Source: a virus
IMG/VR virus record: IMGVR_UViG_3300030331_005561
Span: 1 to 37,592 of that record
Length of the DNA: 37,592 bases
Reading direction: 5' to 3' (one strand)
Made by a program: the position numbers and the translations under genes. Below the pieces are notes generated by a model. It was not told where the DNA came from and made no database searches. It saw nothing but the letters and a program-made list of their open reading frames with translations. This document shows positions 27,475 to 35,041 of this stretch, in pieces; position 1 is the stretch's first letter; each line of letters starts with the position of its first letter.

Positions 27475-27744
27475 TTAATCGTCGTATACTCTACATTCCA
27501 ATGAATCTGGATGATTATCACAATACACTTCTAAGTGCTGATCCTCATGTCGTGTGTGCCAATCATTGATCTTTGCATCATTCTTATCCACTTCATCCTC
27601 GGAGTGGGAATGAAAGGCATCATTGTGCATCTTTAGATCTTCTTCAGTATATTCGATCATACCATGATTGATATGCTCTTTATGATCTTTAGGATCTATA
27701 TAAACCTCATGATTAAGGTCGTGTTCTGGAGTGTTAGATGTCAT
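27475..27744 (-). CDS. Small acidic His-rich protein (89 residues)
   Basis: The protein has 12 histidines and about 25 acidic residues in 89, with motifs such as DPKDHKEHINH and WHTRHEDQHLEVYCDNH and two cysteines near the C-terminus. It has no membrane or signal segment. The composition suggests metal binding, but there is no fixed ligand pattern that I recognise. It lies between gp27 and the gp5-like gene, 6 nt before the latter, and starts 22 nt after a NATAAATA box, so it is probably a late gene. A small hub-assembly factor or metal-bearing virion protein are both possible. The interest is that the neighbouring gp5-like protein has a copper-protein-like domain. Confidence 0.7.
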   Translation of the reverse strand: MTSNTPEHDLNHEVYIDPKDHKEHINHGMIEYTEEDLKMHNDAFHSHSEDEVDKNDAKINDWHTRHEDQHLEVYCDNHPDSLECRVYDD

Positions 27745-27765
27745 AAAAGTAATCCCTTACGTTGG

Positions 27766-27773
27766 TATTTATT
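27766..27773 (-). promoter_or_regulatory. Candidate late promoter (AATAAATA)
   Basis: On the minus strand the gap between gp27 and the His-rich gene contains TATAATAAATACC, which holds an exact AATAAATA match to the NATAAATA late motif 22 nt before the ATG at 27744. The same stretch has a TATAAT hexamer but no -35 partner, so the late reading is preferred. It would serve the His-rich gene and the gp5-like gene. Confidence 0.5.
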
Positions 27774-27788
27774 ATACACTGAATTCAT

Positions 27789-29216
27789 TTATTCTATCAC
27801 AGTTTCTACAGATCCACCACCAGCGATGACAGTTGCAGTAGCAAGAGTATAGCCGCTATCATCTGCTAATGCTTGTGCCTCTTCAGATACTTCAGTAGTT
27901 TTAACACCATAAGAATCTCTAACTAAATGTAATGCTGTAAAAGAATTAGATTTAGTTCCATAATGGCATAAATCCGCTATCATATAGAAACCGCTATCTC
28001 GCCTCCTACTTCCAATAGTGGTTTCTTTATTGGAAAGTTCTTCAAACTCACAATAAACTAAATCACCCGCATGTAAATCCAGATCAGCAGAGACAATAAT
28101 CTGCACTGACATGTTCATTTTTTGTCTATAATTTTGATGTGCTTGTTGAAAAATTTCCTCAACGACATATTTTGGTTGGTCAGTTTTTTCAACCTGTTGC
28201 TCTACATTATCTGTTCCCTTCACTGTTTGACCAGTAGCAGCTGTAGTAACTTGAAAACCTGTTAGTTTTCCTAAAAAATCTTTAGCTAGTTGAGGTAACT
28301 GTCTACCTGCCATCACAGTATTTTCACCAGAAACTAATTCAGTTTCTTTAGACTCACCAGTCACCTCATCAAAAGTATCTATTTTACTGCCCCATGCACC
28401 CGATTCAAATTGAGCTAATGCATTTGTACTTCTATCAACACATGACCATAGAATTTTAGCATCATAACTTGCAGGTACATTATCATCTGACTTTTTATTT
28501 TCAATAAATCTTTTAATTGTTTTACCCTTAGGATCAAATAATTCATCAAGAGATTTAAAATTATATCCTAATGAAGTTTCCCAAAAAAGATATCCAGCCG
28601 TTTTTCCCTTTGCACTTTTACCATCAGATACTTGTATATTAGGAATACCAAGTTTTTGAATATCTAAAAGTAGTTCAAACGGATATTTATTATCACCCCA
28701 TTCATGATACTCATTTATAGTCTCATCAATGTTCAATGTCTTATTTGATTTTAAGTTGGTTCTTATAATGGCAGCTGCGATATCAGATATTTTTCCTGAG
28801 TATTTGGATCTACATCTATTTTCCAATAAAGTATTATCAAATGCTTCTTTAGATACAGCCGTTAAAGTATATGTTTGATTTTGAAAGGATTGCTTCATAT
28901 TGGATATCTGTGCCAATCTTAAGTTTGGCAAGTCTATTCTTGTACCCTTTTCATCCTCTATGCTAAAGAAAACTTCTTCAGTGCCTTGAGCAATTTCGGC
29001 ATCTAGTAAACCAAGACGGGAATCCGTTCCATCATCTGCAGGAACCGCATTTCCTGTGTCCACAATAAAAGCCATTACTTCAACATAGGGCATGAAAACA
29101 CTTTCCCTATATTCAATAATAGGATTACCTGTACGAAGATCCACAAGTTCTTCATCACCAACATTTGCACGAATGGCTAAAGCATTATAAATGAAAGGAG
29201 TTTCTACAGTTGACAT
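27789..29216 (-). CDS. 27: Baseplate hub protein, gp27-like
   Basis: This is a 475-residue protein (T4 gp27 has 391). The order of features fits the hub family: an N-terminal half with YRESVFMPYVEVMAFIVDTG, IDLPNLRLAQI and FQNQTYTLTAVSKEAF; then a KISDIAAAIIRTNLKSNKTL segment; then PNIQVSDGKSAKGKTAGYLF followed by WETSLGYNF, the recognisable core; and a C-terminal barrel strand set with QIIVSADLDLHAGDLVYCEF. In T4 gp27 forms the trimeric torus that carries gp5 and connects to the tail tube. The gene lies just upstream of the gp5-like gene and just downstream of the tape measure genes, as expected. A likely added C-terminal tail ends in Ala/Val-rich sequence. Confidence 0.82.
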   Translation of the reverse strand: MSTVETPFIYNALAIRANVGDEELVDLRTGNPIIEYRESVFMPYVEVMAFIVDTGNAVPADDGTDSRLGLLDAEIAQGTEEVFFSIEDEKGTRIDLPNLRLAQISNMKQSFQNQTYTLTAVSKEAFDNTLLENRCRSKYSGKISDIAAAIIRTNLKSNKTLNIDETINEYHEWGDNKYPFELLLDIQKLGIPNIQVSDGKSAKGKTAGYLFWETSLGYNFKSLDELFDPKGKTIKRFIENKKSDDNVPASYDAKILWSCVDRSTNALAQFESGAWGSKIDTFDEVTGESKETELVSGENTVMAGRQLPQLAKDFLGKLTGFQVTTAATGQTVKGTDNVEQQVEKTDQPKYVVEEIFQQAHQNYRQKMNMSVQIIVSADLDLHAGDLVYCEFEELSNKETTIGSRRRDSGFYMIADLCHYGTKSNSFTALHLVRDSYGVKTTEVSEEAQALADDSGYTLATATVIAGGGSVETVIE

Positions 29217-29220
29217 GATT

Positions 29221-30792
29221 TTAAACTTCTTGAACTACAGGTTGAATAACAGTGGTATTATTGGTAATCACTCCATAACTACCATTAGAATAAGAGGTAT
29301 CCTGAGCAAGATCATCCACATTGATGACGTTCTTCATAAAATTAGGTTCATCCTCTAAATCCCACCACTGAGTGATTCTAGGAGTGTCTCTCTTTCCTAT
29401 TACTGTTATTTTCAGAGTGGGGGTATCATCATCAATTTCTTCGGCATTTACAGTTGCAAATCCACTGGATGCTGTCAATCCAGTTATTGCCATTCCTGAT
29501 GTTTTACCAATTTTTTGTAATTTTGGAAGCAGTTTGATAGGAATCGTTAGTTTTTTTGCATTAAGTAAAACACCAAGTCTAGCAGTTATCGCACTAAATC
29601 CTGCTATATCTCCAAAGGGTAGTGGCCCATCTAAAAGTGCAACAGCTCCACCAGCAACCATCGCTGCCATCAATAATTTATCTTGAAAAACATTAGCATT
29701 GACTATTTCATAGAAATCTTGAGGACTAAGACCTCTCCAATTAAACGCAGGTTGAGTAGGAGGAACAGAAACAAGATCCGTAACAGGATCCGTAACAGGA
29801 ACAGGATCCTTAACAGGAACCGTATCAGGAACTTTAACATCAGTCCCAGATATTTGCTCATTAGTTGGTACTAAACTTTCAAAGAGTTTCTGTAATAACC
29901 CCGCCGTACCTGGTATCAGCACTCCTCCAACTATTGTTTGTAAAGATGTTATTGTTGAAGTCACTAACTGTGGTATTGTTACAGGTACAGGAGGACATAC
30001 AGGTGTAACTCCTCCACCACCTCCACCACCTGGCCCTTTAGGCCCTCTGGGTCGCATAAATGGTTTAGCCACCAAAGCAATGGCAGCCATTATCAATGCT
30101 CCATTAATTACTTTCTTTAATAAATTAGAAACTTTGTCAAATTTGTCTAGTGCCTCTTTACCTCCAATTCTTTCAATAGATGCTCTTAATTCATCATACT
30201 TATCATAAGCATTTACAATAAATCCTATCACTCCTTCCCACATAAACTTACCAAATTGCATAATACCCTTAGCAATGGGTGCTAGTTTCTTTCCTATAGC
30301 CTCAAGCACAGGAAGATTATTTAAAAGTATATTAAGTAAAAATCCTCCTGCTAAAAATGCTAGAAAATTTTTGAGAGAGTCTAATATCCCTGTTTTAGGA
30401 AGTATACCTAAGAAAGATGATTTTTTCTTTTTTTCTTTCTTTTCTTCTAATTCCTTCTCTCTTTTTTTTCTCCTCTCCTCCCTCATATTTTTTATTTTTT
30501 GAGAGAAAGAGGATAATCTAAATTTCAATTGAAGTCCCAATAAATCTTTTATCATCAAAAGTTTATCTTTTACAGAATCCTCTTTCGTTGTTGTCAAATT
30601 GGCCGTGGGAATCGTAGTTGTCTTAATGGAAAGAGGAACTAAAGAACTCTGGGGTTTAATTGTTGGTTTTTCCTCTTCTTTATTAGAACGATTTAATACC
30701 TGCTGAGACATCTCTTTCCCAGACTTGGATTTTTTCTTCTTCCTTCCTGATAATAAGGATTTTCCTAAAGTTCCTAAAACAGATAATAACAT
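29221..30792 (-). CDS. Second tape-measure-like tail protein (523 residues)
   Basis: The N-terminal 130 residues are strongly basic and coiled (KKKKSKSGKEMS; REERRKKREKELEEKKEKKK). A hydrophobic stretch follows at about 135-160 (GILDSLKNFLAFLAGGFLLN), and another at 228-245 (VINGALIMAAIALVAKPF). Next come a Gly/Pro linker (RGPKGPGGGGGGG), a Pro-Val-Asp repeat region at about 310-345, and a C-terminal part with a third hydrophobic segment. The 135-157 stretch lines up with 175-197 of the tape measure protein upstream (NILDAIGRFFKFVLAGYLFN), so the two may be paralogues or two halves of one tape measure. AGGAG lies 7 nt before the ATG. The T4 counterpart is uncertain (gp29 part or gp28 position). 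Confidence 0.62.
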   Translation of the reverse strand: MLLSVLGTLGKSLLSGRKKKKSKSGKEMSQQVLNRSNKEEEKPTIKPQSSLVPLSIKTTTIPTANLTTTKEDSVKDKLLMIKDLLGLQLKFRLSSFSQKIKNMREERRKKREKELEEKKEKKKKSSFLGILPKTGILDSLKNFLAFLAGGFLLNILLNNLPVLEAIGKKLAPIAKGIMQFGKFMWEGVIGFIVNAYDKYDELRASIERIGGKEALDKFDKVSNLLKKVINGALIMAAIALVAKPFMRPRGPKGPGGGGGGGVTPVCPPVPVTIPQLVTSTITSLQTIVGGVLIPGTAGLLQKLFESLVPTNEQISGTDVKVPDTVPVKDPVPVTDPVTDLVSVPPTQPAFNWRGLSPQDFYEIVNANVFQDKLLMAAMVAGGAVALLDGPLPFGDIAGFSAITARLGVLLNAKKLTIPIKLLPKLQKIGKTSGMAITGLTASSGFATVNAEEIDDDTPTLKITVIGKRDTPRITQWWDLEDEPNFMKNVINVDDLAQDTSYSNGSYGVITNNTTVIQPVVQEV

Positions 30793-30793
30793 A

Positions 30794-32512
30794 TTATACT
30801 CCTACCAAATCATGAATACCCAAAGAGCGAGTGGTCATTTCTCTATAAGTAGATCTATTTACAATCATGATATCAGGAATAGTCTTACTTCCAATCTTAG
30901 TAGGAGTTTGATCTTGTTTACTTATTCTCTTCTCTGGTAATACAATTGTCTTATCCGATGTATGACTTACAGGAACTTCAATAGCAACTAATCCCACAGC
31001 CTTAGCAGGGAAAAATCCACTTTCCCCTCCATATGTACTAATTGACTTAGATGGATCATTTATATTTTTTACCATATCTTTCAAATTTCCAACTAAACCA
31101 CCACCTTCAAACTTTTGCACCGTATTTTTAATTAAACCGCCTTTATTAAACTTCATGATGTTATTAACACTAGCAGATGAGTTCATTCTCTTATTAAACT
31201 TCATGGTGTTATTAACACTAGCAGATGAGTTCATTCTCTTATTAAACTTCATGGTGTTATTAACCTTAGCAGATGCGTTTATTCCCTCAAAAATATTAGT
31301 ACCATATCGTTTGACTGCATCCTTGGTTATTACAAACTCACCAGGAGTTAGCATCGCAGGAACTGTATCTCTATTACTTTCACCAAAAACACTTGGACTG
31401 ACGAATCCACCTTTATTCATTGTTACAACTCCCTCACCCGTCTCATCACTATCATCTTGTCTCTGATTATTAACCCGACCTCCTAATTTATTGATCTGGT
31501 TTTGTAATTCGAGCAACTCATCATTTAACTTTGCTTTTTCAAAAGGATTGTTAGATTGTTGAAATTTAATTAATTTGTCGGTATATTCTTCAGATAGTAA
31601 CTGGCGAGTTGCCTCTACTCCTTTCTCACTTATACTTTTTTCAATATTCATCTGAGTCGGTGTTTTTCCTAAATTAGGGAAAACTTTAGTCAACCAAGCT
31701 GGGGCAGTAAAAAGAGCAACTCCTGCCAACCACGGATTTCTTGCTATGAGACCTACCAAAGCAGGAAGAGACCATGCTAAAAATCCAATCAATGCTCCAA
31801 GTATAGTTCCTAAAGGAGTTAAAAATGCAGCTGCAGCAAATGCCAGTGCAGGCCACCAATCACTAAAAAATCTAGTAAGAGTATCAATTTTCTTTTTATT
31901 TTCTGGATCAGTAAACCACTTAAACAGAACATTAAAAAGATAACCTGCAAGAACAAATTTAAAAAATCTACCTATTGCGTCTAAAATATTAGCAAAAGGA
32001 GAAACTATTTTACCCACTAAATTCTTTCCAACTTTAGCAATACCCTTTGTACTTTCTAATAAATTCTCTCGGACTTTTCTACTGCTTTTTTCTCTTTCTT
32101 TCTTGTCTATATCTGCTTCTTTTCTATTTTGCTTGTTACCTATTCTTAAGATCCCTATAATACTGTCCAATATAGAATTAATTTTTCCATCCATACCACC
32201 CTTCTTCTCATCATCAGCACTACCAGGCAATAATGCTTGAGGTTTAATTTTATTGGTGGGTATTACTTGTTTTCTCGCAAATAATTTATTAACATTTATT
32301 TTTCTTCTTTTTTCTCTGAGTCCCTTGAGTTCATCTCTTAATATTCTTGACCTTGGACTGTCTCCCTGATTGGCAATCTCAAGAGTATTAATACCCTCGA
32401 TCAACGCAGACATATATGTTTTCTCTGCATTATCAACAGCATAAACATCTACTGGTTCTATTCCAAGATCCAATAGAATTTTTGAAATTTCTGGTCTAGC
32501 TGTTACTGCCAT
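30794..32512 (-). CDS. Tail tape measure protein (gp29-equivalent)
   Basis: At 572 residues it is close to T4 gp29 (590). It has an N-terminal helical region with many charged residues (1-165) and a run of hydrophobic segments at about 175-275 (FKFVLAGYLFNVLFKWF, ALAFAAAAFLTPLGTILGAL, AWSLPALVGLIARNPW). It then has a coiled section at 290-345 and the glycine-rich tape measure signature MNKGGFVSPSVFGESN with RDTVPAMLTPGEFVITKDAV at about 365-400. Three tandem 16-residue repeats lie at about 412-457. Tape measure proteins set tail length and leave the tube with DNA, the hydrophobic part entering the host membrane. Its ATG overlaps the stop of the gp26 frameshift extension (TTAATG), the classic order chaperone then tape measure. 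Confidence 0.8.
   Translation of the reverse strand: MAVTARPEISKILLDLGIEPVDVYAVDNAEKTYMSALIEGINTLEIANQGDSPRSRILRDELKGLREKRRKINVNKLFARKQVIPTNKIKPQALLPGSADDEKKGGMDGKINSILDSIIGILRIGNKQNRKEADIDKKEREKSSRKVRENLLESTKGIAKVGKNLVGKIVSPFANILDAIGRFFKFVLAGYLFNVLFKWFTDPENKKKIDTLTRFFSDWWPALAFAAAAFLTPLGTILGALIGFLAWSLPALVGLIARNPWLAGVALFTAPAWLTKVFPNLGKTPTQMNIEKSISEKGVEATRQLLSEEYTDKLIKFQQSNNPFEKAKLNDELLELQNQINKLGGRVNNQRQDDSDETGEGVVTMNKGGFVSPSVFGESNRDTVPAMLTPGEFVITKDAVKRYGTNIFEGINASAKVNNTMKFNKRMNSSASVNNTMKFNKRMNSSASVNNIMKFNKGGLIKNTVQKFEGGGLVGNLKDMVKNINDPSKSISTYGGESGFFPAKAVGLVAIEVPVSHTSDKTIVLPEKRISKQDQTPTKIGSKTIPDIMIVNRSTYREMTTRSLGIHDLVGV
31143..31286 (-). repeat. Three tandem 48-bp repeats in the tape measure gene
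   Basis: Units begin at 31143, 31191 and 31239 and are 48 bp each. Copies one and two differ by one base by eye; the third has a few more changes. They encode three copies of a 16-residue unit near SASVNNTMKFNKRMNS. The phase is preserved (48 is a multiple of 3), so copy-number change would keep the gene intact. Confidence 0.9.
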
Positions 32513-32685
32513 TAAGATGATGCTTGCTTTTGTTGTTGCTTCAATTTCTCTTCTTCAAGATGTGCTCGAAGTAGTTCAACATAAATGTCTCTCTCCCAAG
32601 GGATTAAGTTTTCTATCTCAGTTAATGAATATTTATGATACTGAATTAAAGAAAAATTCAATTTATAATAATTCTCTAGATCCAT
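32512..32685 (-). CDS. -1-frame extension of gp26 (GT-like tail assembly chaperone part)
   Basis: As a stand-alone ORF this would be 57 residues from ATG 32685, with no ribosome site before that ATG. The frame is open further back and joins gp26 by a -1 shift at T TTT TTC (32709-32703). After the shift the reading is CGG TTA GCT CTA GTC CAT and then this ATG, with no stop. The fusion would be 302 residues, spanning 33419-32512. The peptide is helical and charged: MDLENYYKLNFSLIQYHKYS, then IENLIPWERDIYVELLRAHL and a Glu/Lys/Gln tail. Its stop overlaps the tape measure start. Length, position and charge match the T part of tail assembly chaperones such as lambda gpGT. Free translation by re-initiation is the alternative. 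Confidence 0.78.
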   Translation of the reverse strand: MDLENYYKLNFSLIQYHKYSLTEIENLIPWERDIYVELLRAHLEEEKLKQQQKQASS

Positions 32686-32724
32686 ATGGACTAGAGCTAA
32701 CCGAAAAAACTGGATAATCCCTCC
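32674..32724 (-). promoter_or_regulatory. Programmed -1 ribosomal frameshift signal at the end of gp26
   Basis: In mRNA order: GGAGGG (32724-32719), a 9-nt gap, slippery T TTT TTC in the gp26 frame (32709-32703), a 6-nt spacer that includes the gp26 stop UAG (32699-32697), then a hairpin at 32696-32674. The hairpin has CUCUAGUCC pairing with GGA(U)CUAGAG: 9 base pairs, one bulged U and an AUAU loop. An upstream Shine-Dalgarno element, the heptamer and a downstream hairpin at these spacings are the three known stimulators of bacterial -1 frameshifting (as in dnaX). Confidence 0.8.
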
Positions 32725-33419
32725 AATAATACAGTATTTTCTACTTTAGTATTAGGATTAGTGAATTTTACTTCATGAGAAAGTTTGGGCATTGTTTCAA
32801 AGAATGTTTCAATCTGTTTAAATTGAAAGGAATTCATTGAATCAAGAAAATCTCTTATTTCTTTTTTAGTGCAATCAGCTCCAACCCATACTTCTTCTTG
32901 CGAATAAATTTTATCAATGCAAGTTGCAATCAAATCAAAGGACTGATCCACCACTTTACCACCATCATTAAAATCAAAATTATTTTTAATAAACTCTGAA
33001 AGAGAAGGATACTTCATCTCCATCATCAAATCATTATCTAACTTAACTTTATTGGTATGATTATCATTCTTTTGAATTTGAATTTCATCAATCGGTATAT
33101 TTACAGAGACTTGAGTTTTTCCATCATCAGGACAAGTAATCTTAACTTCAATTTCCTCACCCACAGACTTCCCTCTAATATTAAGGAATAGATACTCAAT
33201 ATCAAAAGTAGGAAGAGTGTCAACTTTTATGCCCTTCGTTTGAATGCAAGATTTTATGACATTCTTGATAGCCGTCGTTATTTCTTTTGTATTTTCACTT
33301 TCTAAAGCTAGAACTAATAATTTCTCTTCTTTAACCAGAAAAGGTCTATATTCTATACTTTGTCCAGTGGAGGGTAATTCCAACTCATAAGTCGGTGTAG
33401 CAATCTTTGGTAAAGGCAT
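32697..33419 (-). CDS. 26: Baseplate hub assembly protein gp26 (T4_baseplate family)
   Basis: The 240 residues fit the T4_baseplate family (about 208-247 residues). Features are an N-terminal IATPTYELELPSTGQSIEYR, FLVKEEKLLVLALES, a helical AIKNVIKSCIQTKGIKVDTL with PTFDIEYLFLNIRGKSVGEE, a beta sub-domain with EIEVKITCPDDGKTQVSVNI, and a helical C-terminal half. In T4, gp26 is needed for hub assembly. Here it lies just before the tape measure gene, where other phages encode tail assembly chaperone G. A frameshift signal near its last codons would join it to a 63-residue extension. AGGA lies about 6 nt before ATG 33419. I see no clear late box in the 40-nt gap upstream. Confidence 0.82.
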   Translation of the reverse strand: MPLPKIATPTYELELPSTGQSIEYRPFLVKEEKLLVLALESENTKEITTAIKNVIKSCIQTKGIKVDTLPTFDIEYLFLNIRGKSVGEEIEVKITCPDDGKTQVSVNIPIDEIQIQKNDNHTNKVKLDNDLMMEMKYPSLSEFIKNNFDFNDGGKVVDQSFDLIATCIDKIYSQEEVWVGADCTKKEIRDFLDSMNSFQFKQIETFFETMPKLSHEVKFTNPNTKVENTVLLEGLSSFFG

Positions 33420-33459
33420 GATATCCTATAGAAATTTCAGTGTATTTTATTTAGCGTGG

Positions 33460-34164
33460 TTATTGTGAAGTGGTTACTACTAATCCATCATCGTTTATAA
33501 CAGGTAATCCAATCGTCGGATTGCCATCATTTATAGGGCCCATAGTAGGAGTATTAATTTTAGGAGATACCAAATAACGAGAGAAATTAAAGTTAACTGT
33601 GCATCTTAATAAGTCTGAAGCATTATAAGAAACAGGCATCGAATCAATACTTATTGGATATGCCTTTAGAAACTTATACTCTAATATTCTATTATAATCT
33701 CTTTCAAATTTTTTGATATAAATGGAAGTTTGATACTCCTTAGGAAAGTTGACTCTGTAAGAATAATTATCAGCACTAGAATTCTGTTGGTTAACAATAA
33801 ACCCAATCCATTTTTCAAAGGTAGTGATTATTTCATAGTCATGATCCACATAAAATGTAAAAGAGGAGGTTGGATTATATTGTCTCCTATATACATGCCT
33901 TTCAGTTACTCCCGTATGATCACTAGTCATTTCATGAGTTGCCAAAGAAGTTGCGGGTAGTGCTGCCTCCGCACAAGACAGAGAAGTAAACCTATCATCT
34001 GCCTCATCTCCTCTCAATAAAACTCTAACCCTTGGTGGTGGAAAAAACCAACATTGAAAGTGTGAAGTAAGAGCAGGATTTAAAATTGAAGCTTTTAAAT
34101 CTGATAATACCTTTTTATGAGGTTTAGGAGTGTTAGTTGTTGAACCGCCGATTACGACAGACAT
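33460..34164 (-). CDS. Tail-tube-fold protein, gp54-like tube initiator candidate
   Basis: This 234-residue protein has the strand order of T4 gp19-type tube proteins: SHFQCWFFPP (first strand), SLSCAEAALPATSLATHEM (the plug loop region), ERHVYRRQYNPTSSFTFYV, a helix with TTFEKWIGFIVNQQ, YQTSIYIKKFERDYNRILEY and a closing DLLRCTVNFNFSRYLVSP. Tube-fold proteins include gp19 itself, gp48 and gp54. Since gp48 is encoded nearby and gp19 normally sits with the sheath gene, I favour the gp54 role: first tube ring on the baseplate. An alternative is a hub adaptor of the same fold. It is divergent from gp4, 36 nt apart, and is the first gene of the leftward hub run. Confidence 0.65.
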   Translation of the reverse strand: MSVVIGGSTTNTPKPHKKVLSDLKASILNPALTSHFQCWFFPPPRVRVLLRGDEADDRFTSLSCAEAALPATSLATHEMTSDHTGVTERHVYRRQYNPTSSFTFYVDHDYEIITTFEKWIGFIVNQQNSSADNYSYRVNFPKEYQTSIYIKKFERDYNRILEYKFLKAYPISIDSMPVSYNASDLLRCTVNFNFSRYLVSPKINTPTMGPINDGNPTIGLPVINDDGLVVTTSQ

Positions 34165-34169
34165 GTTTC

Positions 34170-34177
34170 TATAAATA
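34170..34177 (+). promoter_or_regulatory. Late promoter TATAAATA for gp4
   Basis: An exact TATAAATA lies in the 36-nt gap between two divergent start codons, 24 nt before the gp4 ATG at 34201. No equally good box is seen for the leftward gene in the same gap. Confidence 0.7.
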
Positions 34178-34200
34178 TTACTACTGGTATATTATGTATA

Positions 34201-34653
34201 ATGGGAGAAAGCAAAAAGAGTTTCTTCAGACCCTCTTTTCCCAAAAAATACAAGGGAAATCCTAATAATATTATATGTCGTAGCACATGGGAGACCAAAT
34301 TCTGCAACTATTGTGATTTGAATGAGAATATTCTTGAGTGGGCAAGTGAAGAGTTTTATATTAAATATGTCTCCCCTGTTGATAATCGGACTCATCGTTA
34401 CTATCCAGACTTCCTTATCAAAGTCAAAGAAAACTCAGGTGAGATTAAAACTTATGTGATTGAGGTAAAACCCAAGAAGCAAACTCGACCTCCTAAAAAA
34501 AGAAAAAAGGTGACTCAATCATATCTCTATGAATGTAAAACCTATGCTGTTAATACGGCTAAATGGAAGGCAGCACAGGAGTTTTGTAATGATAGAAAAA
34601 TTGAATTTAAGATTATTACCGAACAAGAATTAGGAATATATCATGGTAGATAA
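34201..34653 (+). CDS. 4: Head completion protein gp4
   Basis: The 150 residues match T4 gp4 (150) from end to end. Shared features are PSFPKKYKGNPNNIICRSTW at the start, WASEEFYIKYVSP, the RYYPDFLI ... YVIEVKPKKQTRPP core, AVNTAKWKAAQEFCNDRKIE and the IITEQELG close. The core (PDFLI, then EVKPK) is the PD-(D/E)xK nuclease-like motif, and the Asp, Glu and Lys are present. In T4, gp4 is required to finish DNA-filled heads before tail joining. The protein has many basic residues after residue 95 (PPKKRKKV). It is the first gene of the rightward run, behind a TATAAATA promoter, and it overlaps the next gene by 11 nt. Confidence 0.93.
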   Translation: MGESKKSFFRPSFPKKYKGNPNNIICRSTWETKFCNYCDLNENILEWASEEFYIKYVSPVDNRTHRYYPDFLIKVKENSGEIKTYVIEVKPKKQTRPPKKRKKVTQSYLYECKTYAVNTAKWKAAQEFCNDRKIEFKIITEQELGIYHGR

Positions 34654-35041
34654 ATTAGAAGATTACTTTGAACAATATTCTCAACAGGTAGGTGATAACA
34701 GGATTGAACCTATCATGAATGAATTGAAGGAGATGAGTGATCCTGAAGATATGATGATCCTTATCATGGATACGTTAAAAGATGTAGAAGTGGTGCCTGA
34801 TGTTGGACAGTACTATACTTTTCTATATACTGCAAAAACTCCAAGAATTACATATGATCGTCATCCTTTGGTGGCTGTAACTGACATTCAAAGATGGGGA
34901 TTTAGAGGTCTAAATTATCACTGGGGTAAATTTAGAAACTACACATGGCAAGAGATTGATGGAGTCCTTTATGTTGTTCGACCCAGTGAAATAAATGACC
35001 TCAGGAACATCTCTTATGCATATTTCCTTACAACTCTATAA
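34643..35041 (+). CDS. Phage protein of unknown function between gp4 and gp48
   Basis: I do not recognise a function for this 132-residue protein. The first 60 residues are acidic and helical (LEDYFEQYSQQVG, EPIMNELKEMSDPEDMMILI). The rest is aromatic-rich and probably beta: QYYTFLYTAKTPRITYDRHP, WGFRGLNYHWGKFRNYTW, VLYVVRPSEIN. The clustered aromatic and basic residues would suit binding to another virion protein. It overlaps gp4 by 11 nt, and the stop codon lies inside the late promoter of gp48, so it belongs to the gp4 transcript. It could be a head or neck completion partner of gp4 or a baseplate assembly factor. Confidence 0.75.
   Translation: MVDKLEDYFEQYSQQVGDNRIEPIMNELKEMSDPEDMMILIMDTLKDVEVVPDVGQYYTFLYTAKTPRITYDRHPLVAVTDIQRWGFRGLNYHWGKFRNYTWQEIDGVLYVVRPSEINDLRNISYAYFLTTL

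Noticed and set aside
27768-27776. Sigma-70 promoter from the TATAAT before the His-rich gene
   Set aside because: No acceptable -35 hexamer lies 16-18 nt upstream; the overlapping NATAAATA box explains the sequence better.
30410-30500. Poly-pyrimidine tract as a regulatory element
   Set aside because: It is simply the complement of the Lys/Glu/Arg-rich coiled region of the 523-residue protein.
32517-32717. Rightward 66-codon ORF over the gp26 / tape measure junction
   Set aside because: It is antisense to the frameshift extension, which has better support from frame continuity and the slippery site.
34192-34395. Leftward 67-codon ORF opposite the start of gp4
   Set aside because: gp4 is a clear homologue on the other strand; the antisense peptide has no recognisable feature.
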